64,000 nucleotides of DNA. Origin: Chloroflexota bacterium. GTDB lineage: Bacteria; Chloroflexota; Dehalococcoidia; FW602-bin16. The position numbers and the translations under genes are program-made. The notes under the pieces were generated by a model. The model did not search any database. It was not told the DNA's origin and worked only from the letters and a program-made list of their open reading frames with translations. Location of the stretch: assembly GCA_004297765.1 (NCBI GenBank), contig SCTZ01000179.1:36558-100557 (forward strand). The letters run 5' to 3'. This document shows positions 41,340-50,072 of the stretch, in pieces. Position 1 is the first letter of the stretch. The number at the start of each line of letters is the position of its first letter.

Positions 41340-41462
41340 TTGTGCCTCGTGAGGAGGTCCGCGGATGCGAGGCGTGCGCGGCTAGACAACATACCAACGG
41401 CGGGCGTACGTGGTGGCGCCATGCAAACAGTGGTGAGCAAGGCTAGGGAGGAGGACGGAGAT

Positions 41463-41642
41463 CTACTCCTTCAACCTGGGCAGTCGCTCGGCTTTGTCGA
41501 CCAGCATGACGGGAACGCCGTTGACCACCGGATAGCCCAGCGCACACGGCCTGCAATCGAGCCTTTCGGCTGATTCGTCGTACGATAGCTCTCCCAGACA
41601 GGTCGGACAAACCAGGACCGCGATCATCTCCGCGCTAACCAT
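41463..41642 (-). CDS. Trm112-like / UPF0434 small zinc-ribbon-type protein
   Basis: A 59-residue protein: MIAVLVCPTCLGELSYDES near the start, LDCRPCALGYPVVNGVPVML and a charged end. Two CxxC pairs (CPTC, CRPC) and the YPVVNGVPVML ending match the Trm112/YcaR (UPF0434) family, small partner proteins of methyltransferases and other enzymes. The ATG at 41642 follows GGAGGGATCACCAAC. The HTH gene lies 58 bp downstream of the start on the same strand upstream side, so the two may share a transcript. Confidence 0.82.
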   Translation of the reverse strand: MVSAEMIAVLVCPTCLGELSYDESAERLDCRPCALGYPVVNGVPVMLVDKAERLPRLKE

Positions 41643-41700
41643 GTTGGTGATCCCTCCTTCGCATCGATCGGGGGCCGAAGAGCCGGAGCGCGACGCCTCG

Positions 41701-41916
41701 CTATTCCTCCAGCGGAGTGCGGCCGCTGTCGACGAGGGCCTTGACGTCCTTCTTGTAGAAGACCCATTTGCGTCCGATCTTGTAGCCCACGAGTTGCCTG
41801 CTCTTCATCAGACGGTAGATCGTCGATCGGCTGGCCCGCAAATAGTCCATGGCCTCGGGAAGATCCAGCAGAATATCCTCATCTTTGATCCTGGTCAGCG
41901 TTTGCTCTTTCACCAC
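41701..41916 (-). CDS. Excisionase/MerR-like helix-turn-helix protein
   Basis: A 71-residue DNA-binding protein: LDLPEAMDYLRASRSTIYRLMKSRQLVGYKIGRKWVF is the winged-helix of the excisionase (HTH_17) family. It starts with GTG at 41916 after GGGAG. Such small proteins act as excisionases or as regulators; no integrase is in the window. The Trm112-like gene follows on the same strand. Confidence 0.85.
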   Translation of the reverse strand: MVKEQTLTRIKDEDILLDLPEAMDYLRASRSTIYRLMKSRQLVGYKIGRKWVFYKKDVKALVDSGRTPLEE

Positions 41917-42148
41917 TGAAGATCGACTCCCAACTGGTGATCAGGAACCCGGTGCGAAAACAGGCCGGAAGCGCATATGGCTTGTTCGTAGGCTAGTTTC
42001 ACAGGCGAATCGTAGCATGGTGCCCGCGGCGCCGTCAATAGGTATCTCGTTATGGCACAATAGTCCCTGCTGCACAACGCAGCGATGTATCGGTGGAATG
42101 CCATAACTTGTTTGGCGGGCTAGTTCTGGACGAGCGCGGAGGCGGGCA

Positions 42149-42178
42149 TTGCTCCCTGTTCTGCGTTTAGTATACAAT
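42149..42178 (+). promoter_or_regulatory. Promoter of the Phd/VapC-type operon
   Basis: TTGCTC (42149-42154) and TACAAT (42173-42178) at 18 bp, 26 bp before the antitoxin ATG. An imperfect repeat TCTAGACAGACTAGAC overlaps the start site and could be the autoregulatory operator. Confidence 0.45.
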
Positions 42179-42204
42179 CTAGACAGACTAGACGGAGGTG
42201 TGCG

Positions 42205-42447
42205 ATGCCCTGGCAGTTGCAGGAGGCCAAGCAGAAGTTTAGCCAGCTCGTCCAACGCGCTCTCACCGAGGGACCGCAGGCCGTCACGCGCCACGGCGAA
42301 ACGGTGGTCGTCGTGGTGTCAGCCGACGACTATCGGCGCTTGACCGGCGGCAAGCTGGACTTCACGGATTTCTTGCTGTCCGCGCCAGACCTGAGCGCCC
42401 TGGACCTGGAGCGGGCTGGCGACTACCCGCGGGACGTCGACCTATGA
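42205..42447 (+). CDS. Phd/YefM-family antitoxin
   Basis: An 80-residue antitoxin: WQLQEAKQKFSQLVQRALTEGPQ and VVVVSADDYRRL are the Phd/YefM DNA-binding fold; the acidic C-terminus (LDLERAGDYPRDVDL) would wrap around the toxin. The ATG at 42205 has CGGAGGTGTGCG. Its stop overlaps the toxin start (ATGA), the standard antitoxin-toxin order. Confidence 0.9.
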   Translation: MPWQLQEAKQKFSQLVQRALTEGPQAVTRHGETVVVVVSADDYRRLTGGKLDFTDFLLSAPDLSALDLERAGDYPRDVDL

Positions 42448-42854
42448 GCTTCTTGCTGGATACGAACGTGATATCCGAGGCGCGCAAGCCGAACGGAAAC
42501 CCGAACGTTCGTGCGTGGCTTGCCAGTGTGAAGGGGGTTGATCTGTACCTGAGCGTTCTGGTGGTCGGCGAGATCCGGCATGGAATCGAACGGCTGCGCC
42601 GCCGCGACCCGGCTCAAGCCACTATCTACGAAACCTGGCTAGCCAAGCTGCGGCAGGACTACGCGGACCGGATCGTTCCGATCACCAGAGAGATCGCGGA
42701 GGAGTGGGGCCGCATGAACGTCCCTGATCGGGTCCCCGTGATCGATGGCCTGATGGCGGCCACGGCCAGGGTGCAAGGGCTGACCTTTGTGACCCGCAAT
42801 ACGGGCGACCTGCTGCGGACCGGCGTCCGCCTTTTGAATCCATTCGCGGGCTAG
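42444..42854 (+). CDS. PIN-domain toxin (VapC/FitB type)
   Basis: A 136-residue PIN ribonuclease: FLLDTNVISEARKP with the first catalytic Asp, VVGEIRHGIERL with Glu, and PVIDGLMAATA and FVTRNTGDLL with the distal acids. The four carboxylates of the Mg-dependent RNase site are therefore present, so the toxin looks intact. Paired with the overlapping upstream antitoxin. Confidence 0.92.
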   Translation: MSFLLDTNVISEARKPNGNPNVRAWLASVKGVDLYLSVLVVGEIRHGIERLRRRDPAQATIYETWLAKLRQDYADRIVPITREIAEEWGRMNVPDRVPVIDGLMAATARVQGLTFVTRNTGDLLRTGVRLLNPFAG

Positions 42855-42883
42855 ATTGGTGGTGCTGGAAAGGAAGAATGTAG

Positions 42884-43195
42884 ATGGCTCGGATCGATAC
42901 GGCGAACCTGGTCTCGATTAGCGAGGCCAGCAAGCGTGGCATCTTGAAGCTTGCTAACGACGCAGCAGGCGGGCATGAACAGATCCTCATGCGCAACAAC
43001 AAGCCGGTTGCGGCGGTCGTCGGAATGGACCGCTTGAACGAGCTCGACGAGCTTCAAAGGCTGGAAGAAGACATGCTGGATATCGTTCTAGCCACAGCAC
43101 GCATGGTCGATGACAACGGCAAGCGCTACAGCCTGGATGACGTGCTCAAACACTTCGGCTACACCAGGGAAGAGCTGCGTGGAGTGGCCGAGTAG
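42884..43195 (+). CDS. Phd/YefM-family antitoxin
   Basis: A 103-residue antitoxin of the same broad family but not close to the previous one: LVSISEASKRGILKLANDA, NKPVAAVVGMDRLNEL, then an extended helical C-terminal region (EEDMLDIVLATARMV). It begins 29 bp after the PIN toxin with a GGAAAGGAAGAATGTAG site. Its toxin, directly downstream, is truncated to 21 codons. Confidence 0.88.
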   Translation: MARIDTANLVSISEASKRGILKLANDAAGGHEQILMRNNKPVAAVVGMDRLNELDELQRLEEDMLDIVLATARMVDDNGKRYSLDDVLKHFGYTREELRGVAE

Positions 43196-43261
43196 ATGCC
43201 GGTTCGGGTCGAGTTGGTTGAGCCAGCCTTCGAGGACCTGGTCAGGTACAGTAAGACCTGA
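43196..43261 (+). pseudogene. Truncated RelE/ParE-family toxin
   Basis: An ATG directly after the antitoxin stop encodes PVRVELVEPAFEDLVRYSKT and then a stop. This is the normal N-terminal strand-helix of a RelE/ParE toxin, but the remaining 60-70 residues are missing; the following DNA is the end of the convergent peptidase. The antitoxin is thus an orphan with a relic of its partner. Confidence 0.7.
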
Positions 43262-43268
43262 AAGAGTA

Positions 43269-45110
43269 TCAACCTCGGTGCGTCCGCCGCAGCACCACGA
43301 AGGCTCCAGCGCCCAACCCCAGCAATACAACGACGTCGATCGCAATGAACAGCGGCAAGGGGATGGGGAAGGAGTCGGACCCGTTGGATCCCGCGGCCTC
43401 ACCTGGCCCCGGCGGAGCCGGAGAAGAAGTAGGACTGGAGGGGGTGCCGATCGTCACGCGGGCCACCAGCTCCTGCGCGGCGGCATCGGGTCCCGGCAGC
43501 AGGACGGTGACCAGATATTCGCCCGGCGGTACCGCCGAGACGTCCGCCACGAGCTCTCCCGACTGCGCCTGAGACGGCACGGGCAGATCGTCCAGAAACA
43601 CTTGATACCGGGCGCCGGTCTGTGGGGAAAGCCCCAGCTCCAGTTGACCGGCGGTGACCCTCTCCGGCGCCCGCAGTTGCACGCGCGGCGGATCCTGGGG
43701 CGCGTAGCGCTGGAAAGAGAAGTAGCGCGTGTAGAGCGGGTTGAGGCTCGTCTCCGTCTGTCCCTGCATGAAGTCGAGCAGCGAGGTGGTCGTGGCCACC
43801 TTGAACTTGGCGATCGCGGCATAGCGCCCCAGCGCGCTGGTGAAGTTGTCCAGGCCCATACTCTGGGCCATCTCCTCGATGAAGACGGCGGCTCGCCGGT
43901 AGACGATCAGGTCGTAGTAGCCTTCGTCGGCGTAATCGTAGACGCCGGTGTTGAGCGGCCGGACTCCGAGCTTCTGCAGCGACGAGTCCAGGTTGGCGGT
44001 GACGCGCTCGCGCCAGAGCCGCTCGAAGAGATCGGGATTGTTGGCCCGGTAGTAGGCCAGCGAGAGCCAGGTGGCCATACCCTCGTCGAGCCAGGACTCG
44101 TAGAGCTGGTCGTTGCCCACCGCTCCGTAGAACCACATGTGGGCCACCTCATGGTTCACCAGGTAGACTAGCTCGCTGTCCACACCCCCAGCCAGCCGGC
44201 TGGCGCGCTGATCCAAGAATATTATGCCCGGGTACTCCTGTCCAATGATGAAGTTGGTGGGGCCGTAGATCTCCGCCAGTGTAAGGCTCGGATAGGGATA
44301 CGGCATGACGGCTCGATCCATCCAGGAGAGCATGTTGGCGGCCGCATCCAGGTACTGCTTCCCCGCGCTCTCGTGGCCTGGCAGGTAGAAGCTGGAGAGC
44401 GCTACGCCGTCCACCGTGCGCGACTGCGTCTCGTAGCGGTCGGAGATGGCCAGGGCGAAGTCCCGCACGTTCTCGGCCTGGATGTGCCAGCGGTTCTCCT
44501 CTTTGCTCACCAGCCTCCCTGGGAACGCCACCGAGACGGGCTTGCTGGACGTGAGCGTCAGGTCGAAGGTAGCCACGTTGGTGAAGAAGGGGTCCCCGAT
44601 ATTCACGTGCTGATGCTTAGACCAGCCCAGGGGCTGTCCGTTGTCCGTCAGCCGTGTCGTCCGGTAGACCGAGAGAATCGGGAACCAGTTTCCCAGCGCC
44701 AGGACGCCGTTCATGACCCCGAAGCGATCTCCCTGCCTGGGCACGTTGACGGTGAAGTCCAGCGTGACGGTGTTCTGTCCGCCTGGCGCCAGGGGCTGGG
44801 GCAGCGGCACCTCCAGCACCGAGCCGTCCAGACGCGCCTCCACCGGACGCTCGTCCACTGTGGCCCCGCCCAATTCGAAACTTCCCGGGAAGGCGGCCGG
44901 GGTCACCTCGAAGACGACGTTGGGCAGCGTATCGCCGGTGAGATTGTGGTAACGCACCTGCTCGCGGACCGTCAGCACGGCCGCGTCGTAGTCCAGTTGG
45001 ACGGCCAGCACGTACAAGTCCTGAGTGGCGGACCCTTCGGCGTGGGCCGAAACGGGAACGATGACGACGAGGAGGAGGCAGAAGACAAGGACCAGGCTGA
45101 TCTTGCGCAT
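43269..45110 (-). CDS. Membrane-anchored M1-family (gluzincin) peptidase
   Basis: A 613-residue secreted metallopeptidase. Signal peptide of about 25 residues (VLVFCLLLVVIVPVSAHA), an N-terminal beta domain, and the zinc site HEVAH (H320, E321, H324) with E343 exactly 18 residues later, the HExxH-x18-E pattern of M1 aminopeptidases. A C-terminal beta domain, a Pro/Ser-rich stalk and a final membrane helix (FIAIDVVVLLGLGAGAFVVL) with a basic stop anchor it on the outer face. Probably degrades or trims extracellular peptides. The ATG at 45110 lacks a strong ribosome site. Confidence 0.9.
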   Translation of the reverse strand: MRKISLVLVFCLLLVVIVPVSAHAEGSATQDLYVLAVQLDYDAAVLTVREQVRYHNLTGDTLPNVVFEVTPAAFPGSFELGGATVDERPVEARLDGSVLEVPLPQPLAPGGQNTVTLDFTVNVPRQGDRFGVMNGVLALGNWFPILSVYRTTRLTDNGQPLGWSKHQHVNIGDPFFTNVATFDLTLTSSKPVSVAFPGRLVSKEENRWHIQAENVRDFALAISDRYETQSRTVDGVALSSFYLPGHESAGKQYLDAAANMLSWMDRAVMPYPYPSLTLAEIYGPTNFIIGQEYPGIIFLDQRASRLAGGVDSELVYLVNHEVAHMWFYGAVGNDQLYESWLDEGMATWLSLAYYRANNPDLFERLWRERVTANLDSSLQKLGVRPLNTGVYDYADEGYYDLIVYRRAAVFIEEMAQSMGLDNFTSALGRYAAIAKFKVATTTSLLDFMQGQTETSLNPLYTRYFSFQRYAPQDPPRVQLRAPERVTAGQLELGLSPQTGARYQVFLDDLPVPSQAQSGELVADVSAVPPGEYLVTVLLPGPDAAAQELVARVTIGTPSSPTSSPAPPGPGEAAGSNGSDSFPIPLPLFIAIDVVVLLGLGAGAFVVLRRTHRG

Positions 45111-45222
45111 GCGGGTGGTGGTCGGTTCCTTCCCAGATGATGGAGAGGATTATACCATATCGCCTGGCGCGGGTCGGCGAGGACCACGGCGTGATATCGA
45201 CGCGTTGCGTGTGCAGCCAAAT

Positions 45223-45645
45223 CTAGACCACATTGCGCGGCACACACCTGCGATACTCGTCTCCAAGTTGTCGAACAGCGGCATAGTCTGCCTTCGTGAA
45301 AGCTTTGCCGGCTGGCTTGGAGAGACCAGTGATCAGCACTATCGACGGTCGGTCGAGTCCTGGCGCTTGGTGCTCGAGGAGACAGAAGAGACGGTACAGA
45401 CGCCGATTCGGACCGCGTGTTCTCGCCTCGTAGTAGCCACTCATCTCACCGTGCATAGCCTCCCACATACCTCCGCCAGCGAACTGGGGCGGCGGTGCCT
45501 CTGCAACGGCATCAATAATGGCGATCAAGTCGGTAGCGACAGAGCTCGGGCATTGGTTGAGGAATTCCTCGGTGGGGCAGCTCTCGTTCGGGTCATCTTC
45601 ACGGTGCCGCTGAAAGATCTTGACGTCCCACGGCTCTGGATGCAC
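45223..45645 (-). CDS. RelE/HigB-like toxin component
   Basis: A 140-residue protein whose centre (GGGMWEAMHGEMSGYYEARTRGPNRRLYRLFCLLE) and C-terminus (IVLITGLSKPAGKAFTKADYAAVR) fit the phage-derived Gp49/HigB-like toxin family of mRNA interferases. It starts with GTG at 45645 immediately after the antitoxin stop (TAG-GTG). In this locus the antitoxin is first, the reverse of the usual higBA order. Confidence 0.82.
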   Translation of the reverse strand: MHPEPWDVKIFQRHREDDPNESCPTEEFLNQCPSSVATDLIAIIDAVAEAPPPQFAGGGMWEAMHGEMSGYYEARTRGPNRRLYRLFCLLEHQAPGLDRPSIVLITGLSKPAGKAFTKADYAAVRQLGDEYRRCVPRNVV

Positions 45646-46017
45646 CTAGAGTGCGGCTCCCCGTCGTGTCGCACCGGGACGCTCGTCTGCGACCAGCGTG
45701 CTTCGCCGGTGCTGTTTCATTGGCCTCAGTTGAAGATCGATGCCGAGTACGTCGAGCATACCTAGCATCGTACGCAAGGTAGGATTGCCCGCTTTGGATG
45801 AGAAGATGCGACGAACGACAGAAGGGCTGGTTCCGATTCGACGTGCCAGCTCTGCCTTGGAAAGTCCTGCCCGCTCTCGCTCGGCATCGATCTGCATCAG
45901 AATGCGGCGAGTAATGACGACCGCGCGCTTCGTGTGCTCGTAGCGCTCCTTGAGCTCGGGAGTACTGACGACCTGGTCCCGGATCTGTCCCCATCGCCCG
46001 TTCGTTGGTTTTGTCAT
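45646..46017 (-). CDS. XRE-family antitoxin (HigA type)
   Basis: A 123-residue protein with an XRE helix-turn-helix (ERERAGLSKAELARRIGTSPSVVRRIF, about 45-72) followed by the conserved LRTMLGMLDVLGIDLQL. It neutralises the toxin below and represses the operon. The ATG at 46017 follows AAGGGGGCTAGCTC; a palindrome upstream is the likely operator. Confidence 0.88.
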   Translation of the reverse strand: MTKPTNGRWGQIRDQVVSTPELKERYEHTKRAVVITRRILMQIDAERERAGLSKAELARRIGTSPSVVRRIFSSKAGNPTLRTMLGMLDVLGIDLQLRPMKQHRRSTLVADERPGATRRGAAL

Positions 46018-46068
46018 GAGCTAGCCCCCTTCGGCAACCCCCAGTCGAACCAGGAGAGTGTAACATAT

Positions 46069-46089
46069 ATGCTACGCCAAGTGTAGCAT
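46069..46089. promoter_or_regulatory. Inverted repeat, probable antitoxin operator
   Basis: ATGCTAC-N7-GTAGCAT, 52 bp upstream of the antitoxin start. Confidence 0.5.
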
Positions 46090-46200
46090 GGAGCGCCACT
46101 GATAGTCAAAAAGTGCGAGCGAGGCTCGCTGAGACGGTGAAGCTGAACTGCCCTTGGTCACCATCATCGACCGAACGCCGGCGTGCGGACGCGATGAAAC

Positions 46201-46244
46201 GGCCTGGCATGCCAACCAGGCCACGACCCCACTTATGATATAAT
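46201..46244 (+). promoter_or_regulatory. Extended -10 promoter of polA with upstream dyad
   Basis: TGATATAAT (46236-46244), a TGn-extended -10 without a clear -35; in its place lies a dyad GGCCTGG-N8-CCAGGCC (46201-46222) that could be a protein-binding site. Confidence 0.45.
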
Positions 46245-46350
46245 ATGGCGCCAGCGCTACGGCCGCGAGCAATGCCACATGGAGGCGCTCCGGATCGACA
46301 GCGCGCTGGGAATGTGAGGCGCCGCGTCTCCAAACTGGATTGAGGATCGT

Positions 46351-49197
46351 ATGCCCGACGAGAAACCCCTTCTGTTGCTCTTCGATGCCAACTCGCTGAT
46401 TCACCGGGCTTTCCACGCGTTGCCGCCGCTGACCACCAAGGGCGGTGAGATCGTGAGCGCGGTGTATGGCTTCGCGAGCATGCTGCTCAAGGTGATGAAC
46501 GAGGTGCGACCGACCTACATCGCGGCGGCCTTCGATACGCGCACGCCCACCTTCCGGCACGAGTCCTACGCCCTGTACAAGGCCCACCGTCCGGCCATGC
46601 CCAGCGAGCTGGCCGGGCAGTTCGCGCGCGTGCGGGCCCTGCTGGAGGCTTTCAACATACCCATCTTCGAGTTGCCCGGCTTCGAGGCGGACGATCTGCT
46701 GGGAGCATTGTCCAAGCAGGCCGCTGAGAGCGGAATCGAGACGCGCCTGGTGACGGGCGACGCCGACGCCATGCAGTTGGTGGGTCCGCAGGTCCAATTG
46801 CTCACGCCGGGCCGTAAGGGCTTTAGCGACACCGTCACCTACGACGAGGCGACCGTCCGCGAGAGATACGGCGTGGGCCCTGATCAGATCGCCGACCTCA
46901 AGGCCCTCAAGGGCGACTCCTCCGACAACATCCCGGGCGTGTCGGGTATCGGTGAGAAGACGGCCGCCAAGCTGATCCAGCAGTTTCACAGCCTGGAAGG
47001 CATCTACGAGCATCTGGACGAGGTGCAGCCGCCCAAGCTGCGCGCTCTGCTGGAGACCAACGAGGAGGTGGCTCGCCAGAGCAAGGTGCTGGCGACTATC
47101 GTGCGGGATCTGCCGGTGACGCTGGATCCGGAGCGCTGTCACGTCTCGGGCTATGACCGCCAGCGGGTGGTGGAACTCTTCCGCGAGCTGGAGTTCCGCA
47201 GCCTGCTGAACAAGCTGCCTGATGGCAAGGCGATATCCGCAGGCGACGCGCCGTGGCGAGAGCCGACTGCCCGGGAGGAACCCCAGCAGCTATCGTTCTT
47301 CGGTCCAGGCGAGGCTGCGCCCGAGCCGGAGAAGGACGGTGAAGTGGGGGGCGGACGCGAGCCAGGGCGCCACGAGATCGTGACCAGCGCCGAGGCCCTT
47401 GACGAATTGATCGGGCGCCTGTCCAGTACAAAAGATTTTGCGCTGGACACGGAGACCACCAGCACGGACGCCATGCGGGCCGACCTGGTGGGCATCTCGC
47501 TCTCTCTGCGCCCGGGCGAGGCCCATTATATTCCGGTCGGGCACGTGCGGCGCAGTCAGATGCTGCTGGGCGCTGAGCCCGAGGAGATCGCGCAGTTGCC
47601 GCGCGAGGTGGTACTGCGTTGTCTGGCGCCCGTGCTGGCGGATCCCTCAATCGGCAAGATCGGTCACAACCTCAAGTACGACATGATCGTCCTGGCCGAG
47701 CACGGCGCCCCTGTGTCCAATCCAGCCTTCGATAGCATGATCGCGGCTCATCTGCTGAACGAGAAGGGGCTGGGGCTCAAAGATCTGGCCTTCGGTCGTC
47801 TGGGTGTGGAGATGTCGCCCATCACCGATCTGATCGGCAAGGGCGCCAAGCAGATCAGCATGGCGGAAGTGCCAGTCGATAGGGCCGGCGCCTATGCTTG
47901 CCAGGACGCCGATTGCACCCTGCGCCTGGCGCGACTCTTCGAGAGAGAGCTGCGCGCGCGGGGGCTCTGGAAGCTCTTCAACGAGATCGAGATGCCGCTG
48001 GTGCCCGTGCTCGTCGAGATGGAGCGCGCGGGCATCGCGCTGAACACGGCCTCGCTGCGATCCGTCTCCCAGACCCTGCGGGAAGAGATGAGCCGCCTGG
48101 AGCGGGCCATCTACGAAGCGGTGGGCCACGAGTTCAACATCAACTCGACCCAGCAACTGGCCTACGTGCTCTTCGAAGAGCTGAAGCTGCCCTCGACCCG
48201 GCGGACTAAGTCGGGCCTGGGTTCCACCGAGGCTTCGGTGCTGGAGGAGCTGCGCGGGGTGCACGACGTGATCGGTCTGCTGCTTGACTGGCGCCAATTG
48301 TCCAAGCTCAAGTCCACCTACGTGGACGCCCTGCCGGCCATGCTCAACTCCCGCACGGGACGCTTGCACACCAGCTTCAATCAGACCGGGACCTCCACCG
48401 GACGCCTCTCCAGCAGCGAGCCGAACTTACAGAATATTCCGGTGCGCACGGATCTGGGGCGCCAGGTGCGGCAGGCCTTCGTGGCCGGTCGCGATGGCGT
48501 TGAGTGGCTGCTCCTATCGGCCGACTACTCGCAGATCGAGCTGCGCATCCTGGCCCACATTACGCAGGACCCCGGTCTGCTGGCCGCCTTCCGGGCCGGC
48601 GAGGACATTCATTCCGCCACCGCGGCCCGCATCTTCGGGACGACCATCGATCAGGTCACCGGGCAGCAGCGCCGCCTGGCCAAGACGATCAACTTCGGCG
48701 TTATCTACGGCATGAGCGAGTACGGGCTCTCCGAGCGGACCGAGCTATCGCGCCGCCAGGCCGCCGAGTTCATCCAGTCCTACTTCGCGCGCTACCCGGG
48801 CGTACGGGAGTACGTGGAGTCCACCAGACGACGCGCGCGAGAGCAGGGCTACGTGGAGACCCTCTTCGGCCGGCGTCGCTACATCCCCGAGATTAACGCC
48901 CCCAATATGCAGCTCCGCCAGGCCGCGGAGAGGATGGCCATTAACATGCCCATCCAGGGCACGGCGGCCGACATCATCAAGGTGGCCATGGTCGCCCTCG
49001 AGTCGGCCATCCACTCCCAGGGGCTCAGAAGCCGCATGCTGCTCCAGGTGCACGACGAGCTGGTGCTGGAGGTGCCCGCCGACGAGGCCGATCTGATGCT
49101 CGGCCTGGTGCGCGACAAGATGGAAAGCGCTTGCCAGATGGACGTGAAGCTGGAGGTGGAGGCCAAGACCGGCCGGAACTGGGGTGAGCTGGATTAG
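46351..49197 (+). CDS. polA: DNA polymerase I
   Basis: A 948-residue Pol I with all three activities by motif. 5'-3' exonuclease 1 to about 290 (FDANSLIHRAFHALP, GDSSDNIPGVSGIGEKTA). The 3'-5' proofreading domain keeps its metal ligands (LDTETTS, HNLKYDM, YACQDADCTL), unlike Taq polymerase. Polymerase motifs A (SADYSQIELRILAHI), B (RRLAKTINFGVIYGMS) and C (LQVHDELVLEVP) are intact. Used for Okazaki-fragment processing and repair. mutM follows after three bases, an arrangement common in bacteria, and the two are surely co-transcribed. Confidence 0.97.
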   Translation: MPDEKPLLLLFDANSLIHRAFHALPPLTTKGGEIVSAVYGFASMLLKVMNEVRPTYIAAAFDTRTPTFRHESYALYKAHRPAMPSELAGQFARVRALLEAFNIPIFELPGFEADDLLGALSKQAAESGIETRLVTGDADAMQLVGPQVQLLTPGRKGFSDTVTYDEATVRERYGVGPDQIADLKALKGDSSDNIPGVSGIGEKTAAKLIQQFHSLEGIYEHLDEVQPPKLRALLETNEEVARQSKVLATIVRDLPVTLDPERCHVSGYDRQRVVELFRELEFRSLLNKLPDGKAISAGDAPWREPTAREEPQQLSFFGPGEAAPEPEKDGEVGGGREPGRHEIVTSAEALDELIGRLSSTKDFALDTETTSTDAMRADLVGISLSLRPGEAHYIPVGHVRRSQMLLGAEPEEIAQLPREVVLRCLAPVLADPSIGKIGHNLKYDMIVLAEHGAPVSNPAFDSMIAAHLLNEKGLGLKDLAFGRLGVEMSPITDLIGKGAKQISMAEVPVDRAGAYACQDADCTLRLARLFERELRARGLWKLFNEIEMPLVPVLVEMERAGIALNTASLRSVSQTLREEMSRLERAIYEAVGHEFNINSTQQLAYVLFEELKLPSTRRTKSGLGSTEASVLEELRGVHDVIGLLLDWRQLSKLKSTYVDALPAMLNSRTGRLHTSFNQTGTSTGRLSSSEPNLQNIPVRTDLGRQVRQAFVAGRDGVEWLLLSADYSQIELRILAHITQDPGLLAAFRAGEDIHSATAARIFGTTIDQVTGQQRRLAKTINFGVIYGMSEYGLSERTELSRRQAAEFIQSYFARYPGVREYVESTRRRAREQGYVETLFGRRRYIPEINAPNMQLRQAAERMAINMPIQGTAADIIKVAMVALESAIHSQGLRSRMLLQVHDELVLEVPADEADLMLGLVRDKMESACQMDVKLEVEAKTGRNWGELD

Positions 49198-49200
49198 ATT

Positions 49201-50016
49201 ATGCCTGAGCTGCCCGAGGTTCAAACCATCGTCGACGATCTCCAGAAAGAGCTACCTGGCCGCCGCTTCCTGGGCGTAGAAGTCCGCTGGAGCCGCAGCA
49301 TCGCGGCGCCGGGTCCCCACCAGTTCGAGCGATTGCTGATCGGGCGGAGCGTGGAGAGCCTGGGACGGCGGGGCAAATACATTTTGCTGCGTCTCAGCGG
49401 CGGCCATACCCTCATCGTCCATCTGCGCATGACCGGTGCGCTGCTGTTGGGGCCCTGCGCCGAGGACAGCTTCGCGCGGGTGATCTTCACTCTGGACGAC
49501 GGCAGCTATCTCACCTTCCGCGATATCCGCAAGTTCGGGCGTCTCTGGCTGGTGTCAGATGAGAGTGCGGTGCTCGGCACACTCGGTCAGGAGCCGCTCT
49601 CCGCCGATCTCAGCGCGGCGGATTTCGCGCGCATGCTGCGGGAGCGGCGTGGCGCCCTCAAACCCCTGCTCCTGGATCAGCGCTTCCTGGCCGGCATCGG
49701 CAACATCTACGTGGACGAGTCCCTCTTCGAGGCCGGTCTGCATCCTATGCGCCTGGCGACCAGCCTCAACGCGGACGAAGCCGAGCGCCTCTACCACGCC
49801 GTGCGCGCTGTGCTTCAGCGCGCCATCCAGAACCGCGGAACCTCTTTCCGAGACTATGTAGACGGCTTCGGCCGCGCAGGCGGGAACGTGCCGGCCCTAC
49901 GGGCCTACGGTCGCGCCGGCCAGCCCTGCCTGCGCTGTGGAACCCGCATCGAGCGCACCGTGGTGGCCCAGCGCGGAACCTTCTACTGCCCGAGGTGTCA
50001 GCGCCCGGGCGCGTAG
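49201..50016 (+). CDS. mutM: Formamidopyrimidine-DNA glycosylase
   Basis: A 271-residue Fpg/MutM that excises oxidised purines. N-terminal PELPEVQTIV (catalytic Pro2, Glu3), the helix-two-turn-helix with GIGNIYVDESLFEAGLHP, and a C-terminal zinc finger with four cysteines (CLRCGTRIERT, FYCPRCQRPG). The stop codon TAG at 50014-50016 is the first part of a 28-bp palindromic repeat, so the 3' end of the gene meets the insertion point of that repeat; the protein end looks normal. Confidence 0.96.
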   Translation: MPELPEVQTIVDDLQKELPGRRFLGVEVRWSRSIAAPGPHQFERLLIGRSVESLGRRGKYILLRLSGGHTLIVHLRMTGALLLGPCAEDSFARVIFTLDDGSYLTFRDIRKFGRLWLVSDESAVLGTLGQEPLSADLSAADFARMLRERRGALKPLLLDQRFLAGIGNIYVDESLFEAGLHPMRLATSLNADEAERLYHAVRAVLQRAIQNRGTSFRDYVDGFGRAGGNVPALRAYGRAGQPCLRCGTRIERTVVAQRGTFYCPRCQRPGA

Positions 50017-50040
50017 GGGCGCGATTAATCGCGCCCCTAC
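50013..50040. repeat. 28-bp perfect palindrome overlapping the mutM stop
   Basis: GTAGGGGCGCGATT followed by its exact complement. Same family as 8630-8649 and the inner arms of the MITE at 3578. It can fold in the mRNA as a terminator-like hairpin. Confidence 0.8.
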
Positions 50041-50072
50041 GGAGGGACGCTTCAACACCTATGCAAGCTGCT

